Of a stretch of DNA of 64,000 nt, positions 1 to 12,000 are shown in pieces (within the stretch, counting starts at the first letter, position 1; every line of letters starts with the position of its first letter). The notes under the pieces were generated by a model that saw only the letters and a program-made list of their open reading frames with translations, was not told the origin of the DNA and searched no databases. The position numbers were made by a program, and so were the translations under genes. The DNA is from Incurvaria masculella. Taxonomy: Eukaryota; Arthropoda; Insecta; Lepidoptera; Incurvariidae. Location of the stretch: assembly GCA_946894095.1 (NCBI GenBank), contig OX335644.1, forward strand, positions 18,643,595 to 18,707,594. The letters run 5' to 3'.

Positions 1-7
1 TTCTAAC

Positions 8-214
8 CTGAGCTTGCTTTTGCAGTAGTAAGGCGCACACGGATCCTAGAATGGATATTTGTCCGGTCTGCTGAGGCAAGTTGGCCTGGTTGAATAGCGG
101 TGGGTCTCCGATTAGATCTTGTTGATCATTTTGCAGATCAATAGTGTTCAACTCCCCTGCAAGAAGAGCATTTGAAACACCAGAGAAGGTGGCGATGAGA
201 CCATTATTCTTAAA
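8..214 (-). CDS. Internal exon of an unidentified gene, running off the left edge
   Basis: An open 69-codon stretch on the minus strand is bounded by an acceptor (gctgttaccag, just above 214) and a donor (CAG/gttaga, just below 8). It is phase 0 at both ends, and the other two frames contain stops. The peptide begins FKNNGLIATFSG and ends ALLLQKQAQ. It is mostly polar with a DLQNDQQDLIGD acidic stretch, and I see no domain I recognise. It may belong to the same gene as the minus-strand exons at 850-2244, because the phase-0 donor at 2056 would fit, or to a separate gene continuing to the left. Its product is unknown to me. Confidence 0.4.
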
Positions 215-849
215 CTGGTAACAGCAGGCAGGGTATGTTGGAAATCGAATCGAATTTAAAACAATACCGTTTTTAGAAGCTTTTATTTAACTTCACTTGT
301 ATGTAATCTTGCAAGTTAAATTTTACCCACTTCCAATGAAGATATCCGGCAAAAATTTCGGACAAACGATTGGTTCTCGTGACAATGCATGATTATTTAG
401 AAACATGCTTAGGTATGGCAAACTAAGAAATCATTAAAAATAACTTCTCTTTAAGGGTTCTAAATATTAGAAAATAAACTTTAAATTCAATCGAACCCAT
501 CAATTAATTAAATTATACAATATAGATGATAGAAATGCTTGAGGGGAGCTTTACCTGTGTAAATAAAGAAGAATGCAAACCAAGACAAGCCAAAATAAGA
601 CAAGCTTTCATATAACATAATTTGTATTATGGAATTAAATGTATTGATTTGATTTTAAAGTTTATTTTAGTTAAGTTTGGAAGCTTTTTTACTAATATTT
701 TTCCGTGCTCATAAAGGGCATTTACGTACCTCATAATAATAAGGCCTAGGTCTTGACACTGCACCTGTACGTCTTATCCGTCTAGGTCCAATTCCATAGG
801 AAAAAATGCGCTTGAAATTTCAAAAGCACATATAATCTAAAACATGATT

Positions 850-2244
850 TTATTTCCGTGAACCCTTCTTCTGAGCTTCCTCTCGTGTAGTCTGCGAAGG
901 CTGGATTATGGTGGTTTGGAGGACACTTTGCCAGCGCACAACAGAAACTATTTTCGTAATTAAATGCGGGATTTTACCAATGATGTCGGAGTCATGAGGG
1001 CAGGAGATCTGAGTCTGCTGGGCCGTAGTCCTGAGGTCAGCTCTCTCCCTCACGAGGGTCTGCAGGGAGGCGGTGCTGGCCCGCGACTCGGTCTCCATGG
1101 TGACGGTAGCCTGGCTGTCCGCGTGCACGTTGCATCCGCGCCAGAACGTCTGCACCGACTCGCTGTCTCCGGTCTCGGTGGGCTACACCAAGAAAATAAA
1201 ACGTTCGGTTCATATTCAGGCAAGTTCAGCTCCGTTTAGTTCCACACATTTAAATGTTGTACTTGGGTAAGCTCATATATGCGATTTAATATCCCCACGT
1301 AATGACAGAGTAATACAGACATGGTAATATCGATGGTGGAACGATGGTCGAAGTGGCAATTAAAATTGTCCGTGTTTTTCGTCCAGTCCAGCACCTAGTT
1401 CCAATGTGGTGTGTTCCAGGCTAATATCTCAGGTCAGTTTGATATCCATATCCAGTTATATAAAAAAAAACAAGCATATAGTTAGTCAACATAGCTATTT
1501 TAAAGTGAGGCCTTAGAAAATTGTACGTTTAATGTGGCCGTGCATTATAAGAATGGTACTATATGCCATTGCACCTATGTAGTTCTCGTGTGGTGTGTTG
1601 GGCTGTTGACAGCAGGTTTCCGCAATCCACGAGGTTGGAAAATGTTGCCGGCCTGAGCTCATCGAGCGAGAATGTCATTACCTGAGATAGGGACCTAGCT
1701 GGCTATAGAATTACCTTAGATAGGGAACCGCCTAACTATAGAATTACCCGAGATAGGGACCTTCCCGACTGAAGGACTACAAAGATAGGGACCTGCTTAA
1801 CTATAGAACTACCGGAACTACGGACCTTCCTGACTATAGAACTACAAAGATAGGGACCTGCCTAACTATAGAACTACCGGAGCTACGGACCTTCCTGACT
1901 ATAGAACTACAGAGATAGGGACCTGCCTAACTATAGAACTCCCGGAGAAAGGACATGCTTGACTATAGAACTACCAGAGGTAGGAACCTGCCTTTCTATA
2001 GAATTACCCGAGATAGGGACATGCCTGACTATAGAATTGGGTTAAAAATTATTACCACAGAGCAGATGTGGAAGTTGTTTTTGCGAATACTCTCAAGAAT
2101 GTGGGGCGGGTCGGCAGCCAGCGGCGGCGGCGGGCACGGGGCGAGGATCCAGTGAGTCAGGGGTCGTCGTTCGACATGGCCAGCGCGGTACGCGTCGCTA
2201 CTGGCTCGCTCCAACAGATATTCGGGGGTGAGGAATCTCTGCAT
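850..2244 (-). CDS. Unidentified two-exon gene (about 173 aa)
   Basis: Proposed model: exon 1 at 2056-2244 (63 codons, ATG at 2244, donor TCTGTG/gtaata) and exon 2 at 850-1182 (acceptor ttcttggtgtag/CCC, 110 codons plus TAA). Both junction ends are phase 0. The TAA overlaps an AATAAA signal, which supports a terminal exon. Exon 1 encodes MQRFLTPEYLLERASS and a proline run (PCPPPPL). Exon 2 encodes a Thr/Gln/Arg-rich probable helix (LQTLVRERADLRTTAQQTQ) and a basic tail ending QKKGSRK. GC-rich codon use matches other true exons here. I do not recognise the family. An alternative donor at 978 (ATTG/gtaaaat) would give a shorter exon 2. The intron holds a SINE fragment and a minisatellite. Confidence 0.45.
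1325..1472 (+). mobile_element. SINE 3' fragment
   Basis: This matches the body and 3' end of the SINE seen complete at 15722-16129: the 'gatggtcgaagtggcaat' block, the 'gtggtgtgttcc' block, then 'tatccatatccagtta' and a short A-run. The tRNA-like head is missing. Confidence 0.6.
1674..2038. repeat. Minisatellite of about 32-bp units
   Basis: About eleven head-to-tail degenerate copies of a roughly 32-bp unit: 'ctatagaactacc', then 'gagatagggacctgcc' or 'gctacggaccttcc', then 'taa' or 'tga'. Two unit types alternate in the middle of the array, so it also has a dimeric period near 64 bp. It lies in the intron of the unidentified minus-strand gene. Confidence 0.8.
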
Positions 2245-2482
2245 CGTTAGTGATGAGAGAGATCATTTTTTACAGTTTTTTTTTTGTTTGGCGTATTTAT
2301 GGATTTTTAGTAGATTTTTTTAGGAGTTTCACTACATTTTACTTCAATTCCATTTCGACATTGATTATGTTTGACATTTTCCTTTTTCTTTTATGGTTTT
2401 GGCCTCAGTTTTTGAAATTAAAAGACAACTATGGCTCTCTTATTTCCATACAAATATTTCTATCTCAATCTGTGAAAATTGT

Positions 2483-2870
2483 TGAGCTGCTAGTAGCTCA
2501 GGGGCGCGCGGAATTACTCCATGCCAAAGGTAACGGGTTGAAATCCTCTCCCCGTTCTTTCTTTTTTTTTGGTTGGATACATTTTTTCGTTACCAATATG
2601 AACTTTTCCATATCTTGTAATCCATTTTAAAACGTAGGTCCAACTAAGTGGTAGGGTTAAACCGGCCTGATTTGGCACTAACGCATTGAATGAACGATGG
2701 TCAAAACTGCAATTAAAATAATTCGTGTTTTCCATCCAGTTTAATGTAGTCGTTCAATATAAGGAAGGTCCTGGCATGGCACTTTCTATGAGGTGTGTTA
2801 GGCTAGTAAATCATGCCAGTAGGTGTGGTATAAGCCGCCCATATCCAGTCAAATAAAAAAGAATAAAAAC
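2483..2870 (+). mobile_element. tRNA-derived SINE, near full length
   Basis: The head has an A-box-like 'tagctcaggggcgc' and a B-box-like 'gggttgaaatcc'. The body is shared with the SINEs at 15722 and 32822 (tggtagggttaaaccgg, tggcatggcac, tatccagtca) and ends in an A-run. Pol III promoter boxes followed by a conserved body are the standard SINE layout. The head differs from the 15722 copy, so this may be a subfamily. Confidence 0.65.
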
Positions 2871-3249
2871 AACTGATTGTACTTCCGAGGACATGCATTT
2901 TTCAGCCACAAGTTTTCAGCGAAGTTGTTATCAGCTACCTCTGATGCAATTGCGTATATGTACTTATGCATATATATGCGTTATATACTTCGGGACTTTA
3001 TGAAGATAATTAATACACTTTAATTATGTAATACATTTCTTACGTAGGTAATAGATACCTTATACATTATACATACATGCATACATTTAAAAATGATAAA
3101 AGGCTCGTCATAATTATTATTTTTCTTGCTTATTGAATTTTTTTTTAAATTAAGGAAATACGGCAGCCATATTTGAATGTTCAGTATTGTTGAAAATATA
3201 TATCGGATCCACTAGAACTGATGATGATATGATATCCATCCGTCTACTA

Positions 3250-3499
3250 ATGAAAGCGAAAGCGCGAAGTTCTCGTGTTTGTATTTGTCAAACTCTATTT
3301 GTCGTATTCAGAGAGCACCTGTCAAAACTTAGTACGAGATTAGCACCGGAATAACAATACAAAAACATTTTAGTCCGGAGGATTAAAGTTAGTCCGCCCA
3401 CTCTTAATACGGCTGTATTAGAAAAAACCAAGGCTTATTTTTTTCTGCATAGACTTTGACAGAGGCGGACACGAGAACTTCTCGCTTTCGCTTTCATGT
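3250..3499. mobile_element. MITE with about 28-bp inverted ends, containing a second MITE
   Basis: The left end 'atgaaagcgaaagcgcgaag' followed by 'ttctcgtgt' recurs inverted at the right end as 'acacgagaacttctcg' followed by 'ctttcgctttcat'. No coding potential is visible. Element 3301-3415 sits inside it, so this is a nested insertion. Confidence 0.6.
3301..3415. mobile_element. Short MITE, 'CGTATTCAGAG' family
   Basis: About 115 bp, starting 'gtcgtattcagag' and ending in the imperfect complement 'ctcttaatacggc'. The internal 'ttagtacgagattagcaccgg' type block and 'ttaaagttagtccgcccac' block recur at 21914-22112, 24660-24942 and 35210-35338. It is a non-autonomous element with no ORF. Confidence 0.65.
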
Positions 3500-4368
3500 G
3501 TGTTACGTGTTTAGATTCATGGCGGAAGGATATATTGTTTGCATTAATTTTAACAGAATATTGGTTCAAAATTTTCGAGCTCGGCCTCTATGATTTAAAG
3601 AGATTTTTTATTATTTTATTTATTTCTTTATTTATTCACACACATATGTAACAACAAATAATATTCGCTACAACTTAAACTGGCCCAAAGGCTGTATTAT
3701 AAGTAGTAGGCTAGTTATGTTCAACATGTTCACCTACGCACTGCTTGTGTTTTACAAACATTACATCACAATCACATTTATATCGCTGGATTTGATTGTA
3801 TAATGGCTTTCTCGGCCAATCCAAATTTCATAGCATGGTGGCGGCGCTCTCCACGACAACGCGACGTGACGCCCGGCTTCGACGACACCAGGCTTCGAAC
3901 GATGGGTGGTATAGACACCTGGGCCGGCCCCGCGAGAGCCCCGCCTCCACTGAACTGCTGTAAAGAATTTCACATCGCATCAGCTGTTCGCCTTAGGATC
4001 TATTTAATTGATTTATTGTTATTATTCTAATTAGATACGATGACACAACATTAAAATTATCAGCGATGACGTCTGGAGAAAGCTAAGCGTAAATGTTAAT
4101 TTTTCATCTGTGAATAGAATTCCTATACGCTTCATGATTAAATGATATCCATAGACTAAATAGCTAAGCTACACACATATTATATCGATTATTTTTGAAC
4201 GCAGGTATCTATGGCAAAATGGCGCATGTCGAGTTTGACATATCGTCTGACAGCTGTTTGACAACTGACTGCGCCTCACAATTTTTCGCCGCTTGCACGT
4301 GCAGGTTCAGTGTTGTTCCTTGTTGTGAAATCCATCGTCAATCCGAAAAAACAGCCTGAAATACAAAA

Positions 4369-5106
4369 ATGGCGGTCCGCGTGCAATTTGAAAATAACAA
4401 CGAAGTAGGAGTATTCAGCAAACTCACAAATTCGTACTGTCTCGTCGCCATCGGCGGCTCAGAAAATTTCTACAGCGTGTTCGAAGCGGAGCTGGCGGAG
4501 ACGATCCCGGTCGTGCACGCAAGCATCGGCGGCTGCCGTATCATCGGACGCATGACGGTTGCCAACCGCCACGGGCTGCTCGTGCCCTCGTCCACCACCG
4601 ACACAGAGCTGCAGCACGTCCGCAACGCGCTGCCCGACGCCGTGAAGGTGCAGAGGGTGGAGGAGCGGCTATCGGCCTTGGGCAACGTAATCGCGTGCAA
4701 CGACTACGTCGCGCTCGTGCACCCCGACCTCGACCGCGACACGGAGGAGATCCTCGCCGACACCCTGAACGTGGAGGTGTTCCGGCAGACGGTCGCCAGC
4801 AACGTGCTCGTGGGCTCGTACGCGGCGCTCAGCAACCAGGGTGGCCTCCTGCACCCCAAGGCCACGGTGCAGGAGCAGGACGAGTTGTCATCTCTGCTGC
4901 AGGTGCCACTGGTGGCGGGAACGGTGAACCGCGGCTCGGAGGTGGTGGCGGCGGGCATGGTCGTTAACGACTGGTGTGCCTTCTGCGGTATGGACACTAC
5001 GTCGACGGAGATATCGGTGATAGAGAGCGTATTCAAGCTGAATGACGCCAAGCCAAGTGCCATTACGTCCACAATGCGAGCTTCTCTCATCGAGAGCATG
5101 TCTTAA
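4369..5106 (+). CDS. eIF6: Eukaryotic translation initiation factor 6 (eIF6)
   Basis: This is a complete, uninterrupted 245-codon ORF, the usual length of eukaryotic eIF6. It starts [20 protein letters not shown] and continues [20 protein letters not shown], the family's hallmark N-terminus. Later blocks typical of the family include [43 protein letters not shown] and the closing [10 protein letters not shown]. eIF6 is a pentein-fold anti-association factor. It binds the 60S subunit at the uL14 face, acts in pre-60S maturation, and blocks premature 40S joining until it is released by EFL1/SBDS. The ATG context (acaaaaATGG) is good. There is no intron. The strong coding GC content contrasts with the AT-rich flanks. 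The C-terminal Ser-rich tail is where phosphorylation is known in other animals. It is isolated between an unknown minus-strand gene and USP30. Confidence 0.97.
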   Translation: MAVRVQFENNNEVGVFSKLTNSYCLVAIGGSENFYSVFEAELAETIPVVHASIGGCRIIGRMTVANRHGLLVPSSTTDTELQHVRNALPDAVKVQRVEERLSALGNVIACNDYVALVHPDLDRDTEEILADTLNVEVFRQTVASNVLVGSYAALSNQGGLLHPKATVQEQDELSSLLQVPLVAGTVNRGSEVVAAGMVVNDWCAFCGMDTTSTEISVIESVFKLNDAKPSAITSTMRASLIESMS

Positions 5107-8100
5107 CGTTTCCTCCTATCGAAAGCTAATCTTTGGTTAGTTGTGACACTGTAGGAGTTTTGATGTAATTTTTGTAGAAATAATATTTTTATCATGTTGC
5201 GCAATGTGTTGTCCCATATGCATCCTATGCCACAGGTGGCTGTATAAGTCTCATAATGGATCTTGGCACGTATTGCTTAATTATTTCCTAAGTGGTGTTC
5301 AAGATTTTTTTAAGCTTCAGCAGTATATATATATATGGAAATAGATATTTTTACGTTTCAACATAAATCCGACTACCATTCTATTACACAATATCGTTTT
5401 GGAACTACTTGCCCTATGAAAACTTTTCCATTTTGATGAGTATTGCGCCACCATTTCCGAAGACTCCTACAGTATCGTAAACTCGGTGATCTTTAAGAAA
5501 AGTGCTTACGAACAATATAATGACTTTATTATATAGTGGAATTTGTTGTAAATCAAATCTACTCCATGAAAAAAATATGGATAATTTTTCATTAAGAAAT
5601 GCATCAAACAAGGGTCTCACTTGATATATGTTTCATTTTGTTCCAGCCATGTCGGTGGGTGAAGCTGTTTGTGCATGTATATTACTTCTCTTGTAACAGT
5701 TACATCTTCTAGCAACTATCTGGGTGGATAGAAAGTGTGATTGAAGGAATTGGCAGAGGAAAAATGATTGTTAAGGAGATTACTCAATCTTAGGAAAAAA
5801 GTAATTTTATAAATTTTAATTATTAAAACCAACATGAAGTCCCCAACATGGACTAGTTAGGTCAAGGTTAATTTATATAACCTTGGGTTTTTGTGCACCA
5901 CTTCGGTGTACAAAAAACCTAGTGCAAGGAGGAAAAGGTGGTGCAAAAATACAATTTATATTTTTATTTCATTGTTTTCAATAACTTACCATCTCCGGTA
6001 AAAAGACTATGGGATAAGTACCTAGCAGAATCTTCGGGAATGCAAAGTGCTTAATGTTGGAAGAAAAATCCTTATCACGCAAATCGAAATCCCAAGGTGC
6101 TTTTTCGCCATGTACAAATTAGTCATGTGACTTTAACAAAATGTATGGGGGCGAACATAAAAATCTGAATTCAAAATAAGCATGGGAAGAAATGCTGTGG
6201 GATCACTTATATGCTTTGTAAGCGCCGGAACCCACACAGCCAAAAACTAACTGCACTTTTTTATAGTTGAGATAATGCACCAACATTTGCCCTATCCATT
6301 CAGTTACCTGCTTGAACATGTTAACAGATATCACAACCAAATTATTGTTTGTGAAGTAATTACTTTGCTGCATGTGCAAGGCAGCTATCCTGACAAAGAT
6401 GGTAGAAACGACATGACAAAAAAAGTGAAGTTTGACACGTAATGAGTTTTTTAACAGGGATGAACAGTGTGGTGCAATAAAAATGTTATAAACATTGTTA
6501 TTAAAACTAAGCTGCTCACATTATATGTATAATTTACAACCAATTGTTTTATTTTCTTATAGAAGAATCTAAGCTGTTAACTTATTTGCAGGGTTGCAAT
6601 GACCTGTGATTTTACCTGAAGGTGTGAGGTAAAACTGAGGAAGAAATCAAACAATGGCAATCAAAAATAAAATGTATTTAAAATGGTGCGACCAACATGG
6701 ATCTCTCCTAATCTTAATGTTATATCAATGTGTATGTGAATGCACGAAACTTTTGCTAGCATTCAGACAAATTTAACCCTTTCCCCGCCAGGAACGTATA
6801 TATCCGTCAGAGCAAGGCATTCTGCAGGCACCATCGTCGGATATATCCCCACTTCAAACATTAATAAAACTTTACTGATTACGAAATAATGTGTTTTATT
6901 TACATAATTGCACAGTACATACTAGCGTTCATTAGATTTCTACTGTTTCAACAGTGGAAACACACTATTTGCAACAAAACAAACAACAATTCAAGACTGT
7001 ATATTATCGAAATAATTGTAGTGTGGCATATTGAGAAGGATTATGCCAAAAAACCTTGGCGGTGAAAGGGTTAAACATGTAGACATATGCAGAACTTTAA
7101 ACATATTACTCGATCCGAAAGAGATTCAACAAGCTTAATTATTGCTTGATGTTGGAAGCAAGCAAGTCGCTGCATGTTAAAACAATGTCACGCTCAGTCT
7201 GAGCCACGTTCGGAAGGGGAAGCACGCAGCGTACTGAGTGTTTTCACTCCGAATTATAATGACCACCAAACACAAATTACGGGCCGTCTACGTCTCGAGA
7301 TCCCACCTGCGCATGTAGTACTGCAAACAATTTTCAAGCATTTGGTGAGTTCTTTTAGTGCTCGGTCCATTGAATCAACAATTTCAAGTAATTAAAATTT
7401 AGTTGACATGAGCCATGAGTTGAATAAACTTAAAATGTTCAACACTAAATACACAATTAATTCATAACGAAAACTTAAATGTAATAAAGCTCTATACCCA
7501 CAATAACATTAAACATATTTTTGCAAAACCAAATGCTCGAAAAAAAATTTTTTTATTCAATGCAATGAACAGACATTTCACCATAACTTTTTAAAAAATC
7601 TGTTCAAGAGCATCCTCATAACTAAACATTTTGGACCATTTTTTGCGATTTAAACGAGATAGCCAGAGCCCGACGTCGCTTAGTTAGAGCAGGTCGAAAT
7701 AATTCTTTCTAAATGTGACCAACCCGCATAACGCGTGAAACTGGTTTTTTTATTGTTTCGTTAAAGAAATTGGGAAAAGTTAAACATGTTCTTCGCTGAA
7801 TGGGTAGATAATGGCCGCAAAGTTGAAAAAAATTATATTTGAGACCTGACTTCAAAATTTTTTTTCATGCATAAAATATCAATTTCTGCAACATTTTTCT
7901 TTCTGTTTTGGTAGAACGTTAGAACATAATACATGTTTATTTTCCATGTTCTCATTCCATAGAGATCAGGAACTTAACGCAATCAAACCATTCGCATTGG
8001 CTAGTATAACCATCTTAAAATCTGTTAAAAAAAGACCAAATTCCAGAAAATCAAGCTTTAAGTCCTAGTACATAAGTATATTTGGTATTTATTAAGCTTC

Positions 8101-8730
8101 CAATAAAACAAAGATATCTCCGTTACCGCTGCTCGTTTATCAAAAAAAATATAAATTAAAAATACAAATTGTTTGGAAACACTCAACAAACTTTCTTTAC
8201 TTTTGATGGCACAACAACCTTACAAACCACTTAGGGTAAGTAACATTTTTACATTAAATCAACGAGAAAGCGTATTAGGACATATTGTTTTGAGCCATCA
8301 CACATTTTATACATCATCATCAGTCCTTTCACCAAAGTCCGAAAGTTTTACAAGAATATAAAAGGGACAAGAGTTCTTTTATTTCCAGGATATCTTGGCT
8401 TTCATTCAACCCATATAATTAGTATTTATGTATAAACCAAGTTTCATATACATATTTTTTTATATTATTAAATAATAATATAATCTTACTTATGCATCTA
8501 TTCCCAAATTCTTTATTTCGATAGACAGTCCAGTTCCAATCATCTCCAAAAATCTGAGGCCAACACAATACGATATGATAACACCTACTGAAATGCAAGA
8601 AGTGTGAAGTGCAAGCACTTAGGTTAAGTACCTTACATGTGATTGCGAATGTAAGATAACAAGTTTGATACCAATTATATTTACAGAATATTGATTGCAA
8701 TAGGTTTGCACAAATATTATTAGGTCCAAG
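5107..8730. other. Intergenic region between eIF6 and the USP30 3' end
   Basis: AT-rich with no convincing exon on either strand. The eIF6 3' UTR presumably occupies the first few hundred bases. The only structured item I can support is the TTAA-flanked MITE at 6777-7070. Short ORFs here (under 105 codons) have AT-driven composition and no recognisable motifs. Confidence 0.6.
6777..7070. mobile_element. MITE with TTAA target duplication (CCCTTTCCCCGCCA ends)
   Basis: TTAA at 6773-6776 and 7071-7074 flanks a 294-bp non-coding element. Its ends are CCCTTTCCCCGCCA on the left and the near-complement TGGCGGTGAAAGGG on the right. A TTAA duplication is the signature of piggyBac-type transposition. 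Confidence 0.7.
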
Positions 8731-8734
8731 CAAT

Positions 8735-9070
8735 TAATTGTATCTCTCAGCAGTACACACAATACCTCCTGAAGCCTCACCTCGTGTACTAGTGTAGCTC
8801 GTGTAGACTGTTGCGATGCGAGACGTGAGGTAAGTAGAACAATTAGCAAGGCAGCGCGAGGTGTTGGAAGAACATGTACGCTGAGCAGTGCATCACCTCT
8901 TGTCATTTGTGTGGAAGGCAGTGTGTGTGAGGATTTCAGTCCACGGGTACGGCGGGCGGAAGGTGGGAGCCCAGCGGAGCGTGCTGGTAGTACAGCATGT
9001 ACGCCGAGCAGTACAACACCTCCTGCAGCGTCACCTCATGTACTATAGTGCCGTACGTGTAGGTAGAACA
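8735..9070 (-). pseudogene. Decayed tandem copies of the terminal USP30 exon
   Basis: Immediately downstream of the real last exon (9094-9226) lie further copies of it. The copy at about 8936-9066 still encodes GTIVHEVTLQEVLYCSAYML, a variant tail and a stop. A fragment near 8860-8905 retains the CSAYM-like part. Another at 8755-8830 retains LVHEVRLQEVL before breaking up. The spacing is about 160 bp. None has a clear AG acceptor in the right phase, so I treat them as non-functional exon duplicates, although an alternative 3' end using the 8936 copy cannot be excluded. Confidence 0.75.
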
Positions 9071-9093
9071 TAGTGATGCGAGGCGTGAGGTGT

Positions 9094-12000
9094 TCAGTCG
9101 ACGGGTCCGGGGGGCAGGGCGTGGGGGCCCGGCGGCGCGCGCTGGTAGAAGAGCATGTATGCCGAGCAGTGCAGCACCTCTTGTAGCGTCACCTCGTGGA
9201 CTATGGTGTCGCTGGTGTAGAACCATCTGCAACATGCAAAATATCTTAGAGTCACATTAATGACATTCATATTCAATTGTAATCCACTCCCAATGCTGGG
9301 ACAAGCAAAGGGCCAGAATGGAAAAAAATGTCATAGTTTTTGGTCTGAAGCAGGACTGAAACCTGAGAGTGCTACTCTTACGTGAGCCAACGAATTTCTA
9401 GATCTTATTCCATTTGACAATACAATTCTTCCCCTATCTACTACTAGACGGTTGCTTCGCTTCAGAAAGACATTCAGTCAGGAAAACATTTTCTTATCAT
9501 TTTCATGATCTGATGATATTATTTTATGACCACGCACCCGCCAGGTGGGACGACGACATCAAGTGCACCGGCAGTGGTTCCGTACCGCTGAGAGCCGCGA
9601 GGACTGGAGGAAAATTAGAGAGGCGTATGTCCAGCAGTGGACGCAAAAACGTTGACTGACTGATGACAATGCTCCAATGTGGGTATGGTTGTATAACCTC
9701 TTCGCCTCGAAGCCGTTGCCCCGCCTGTAGGTGACGAAGTGGCCTGAGCGCGGACCGCCGACGTGCACCACGGCCGCCACCAGCTTGTAGAGCGCGCGCG
9801 CCTCCGCGCCCGCCGCGGCGCCCGCCAGCGCCGACCAGCCCGCCCGCAGCTCGCTCCCGCCGAGCAGCGTCGCAAGCTCCACCTGCCGCAACCCTCATTC
9901 AACAGTCGCAAAGCGAGCGCAACAAAGTTTGGCCGATTCTCTTTGCATTGGGTTAAGGTGATTCGAAACATGATTCGATTCATGGAATCTAGATGGCGCC
10001 ATTATCGGTAAAGTTGAAAACAATAAATTGTTGCTATGCATAAATGTAATTTTTCACAATTACTTTGGCGGCATCCTTCCACCGAGACGATTCCATTAAA
10101 TATTATTGCCAGAACCAATGTTTTCAGTTTCAATTGTTTCTTTATTTCCTCCATTAGATGTATATTACACACTCGGATTCGTCATTCTTTTTCCTGTTGG
10201 TTTGATTACTTCTGGCGAAGAGTCGTTAAGAATCTTCACCAGGTTTGTCACTATTCTTTTTTTTATTGATACCTTTCATCATGCGTTTGGCATTGATAAG
10301 TGTCGTTGACAAATATAAGACATATTTAAATAGGAAACATTTCGGTTTTTGCATGAGACTATTTTTATTTTGATGGCTTGCGATGTAGAAATACACATGT
10401 ATGTACTTGCAGCACCATCGGTTAACTGTTGTCGGTCCGCAGACAACAGCAGTAGCAGCAATTACGAGTAGTTGCGCCATTGCATCATAGATGGTGCGCT
10501 CCTAACAATATCAAAGAAAAGTTCCCCATGCAAGACTATGAGAAGACGAGTTCTGTAATGGGGTCTTTATCATAAAGTCATAAAATGTGCCCATTTTTTG
10601 GGGATCACCAGATGAAAACACATTGCCTCAGAAGGACATAAAATACAGTACCGGGCAAAAAATTATGCACATTGGACGTTGGAAGAAGACAATATGCCAA
10701 TGTCGTCTTATCGCTCTTTCCAACGTCCGATGTGCAATATTAATGCCGGGTACTGTACTATTATCAACTTAACTTGAGACTGAGGTTTGAGAATAAACAG
10801 TTCTGCTAATTATATTATATTATTATTATATTATTATTGATAGGCTAGCAGCTTTAAGCTGATGCGCCTATATCACAACACTTATTTATTTATTTATTAT
10901 AATTTTTTTAATTTTTTATTTTATATGATTGTCCAATTTATTTTTGAAGGAATTTACGGAGACAGCGTTTACAACTTCACTGGGAAGACTGTTCCAAGAT
11001 TCTACCACTCTGTTGGCAAGAAAGTGTCGTCGAGGGTTCTGCTTCGACCGATTGTGATACAGCTTTTTTGAGTGTCCTCTCAGGTTTTTAGTATTAGCAA
11101 GGGTGAACATATCTTGTAGATTGGTAGAGTTGTAAGAAGAGTTGAGAATTTTAAATGTTTCAATAAGATCTCCCCGTTCTCTTCGTTCTTGTAGAGTGGT
11201 GAGGCCAAGCTTGTCCAGCCGGGTTTCGTAACTTTGATTTTTCAGTGCAGTTGGCATTTTTGTAGCTCTACGTTGTACTCGTTCCAGCAGGTCAATATCT
11301 TTCTTGAAGTAGGGACTCCAGATCTGGTATGCATACTCCAACATAGGTCGCACATATGTTTTATAAAGCTTTAGGAAAAGCTCAGGGGTTATATGGGAGA
11401 AAGCTTTGTTTATGGTATACAGCAATGAGTTTGCTCTCTTCACTACAGTTATAACGTGTGCCTCCCATTTTAGATCTTCTGTGATTATGACACCCAAATC
11501 TCTTTGTGTATTCACACTTTTTAGAGTGTTACCCTGAATTGTGTATGTTTTCCTTGGGTTTTGCTTTCCTATATGAAGGACTGTACATTTGTCCACGTTG
11601 AGTGACATTAACCAGTCTTGCGTCCATGCAGTAATGCGGTTTAGATCAGTCAGTGTGCTGCGTGAGTGGGTTCCCAATGATTTTAGCGTCGTCAGCAAAC
11701 AGGGAGTACATCATCTGTAGGATAGCTTGAAAGTCCGTTAGGTAAATACCGAAGGCAACCGGCCCGATAACTGAGCCTTGGGGGACGCCGCTATGAACTG
11801 GTCTATCCTCGGAAAGTTCATCACCCACTCTCACTCTAAGTTTTCTGTTAGTCAGAAAATCAGAAAGCCAGGTGTGAAGTTTTCCTCGTATTCCAAAATG
11901 TTCCAGTTTTAACAAAAGTCTTCTTATGGGCACTCGGTCGAACGCTTTTTCATAGTCTAGGTAGACAATATCGGTAGGTTGCCGTTGGTCCCATTCTGCG

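Noticed and set aside
2250..2630. 126-codon hydrophobic ORF
   Set aside because: Phe/Leu/Ile richness follows from T-rich DNA, and its 3' part runs into a SINE head.
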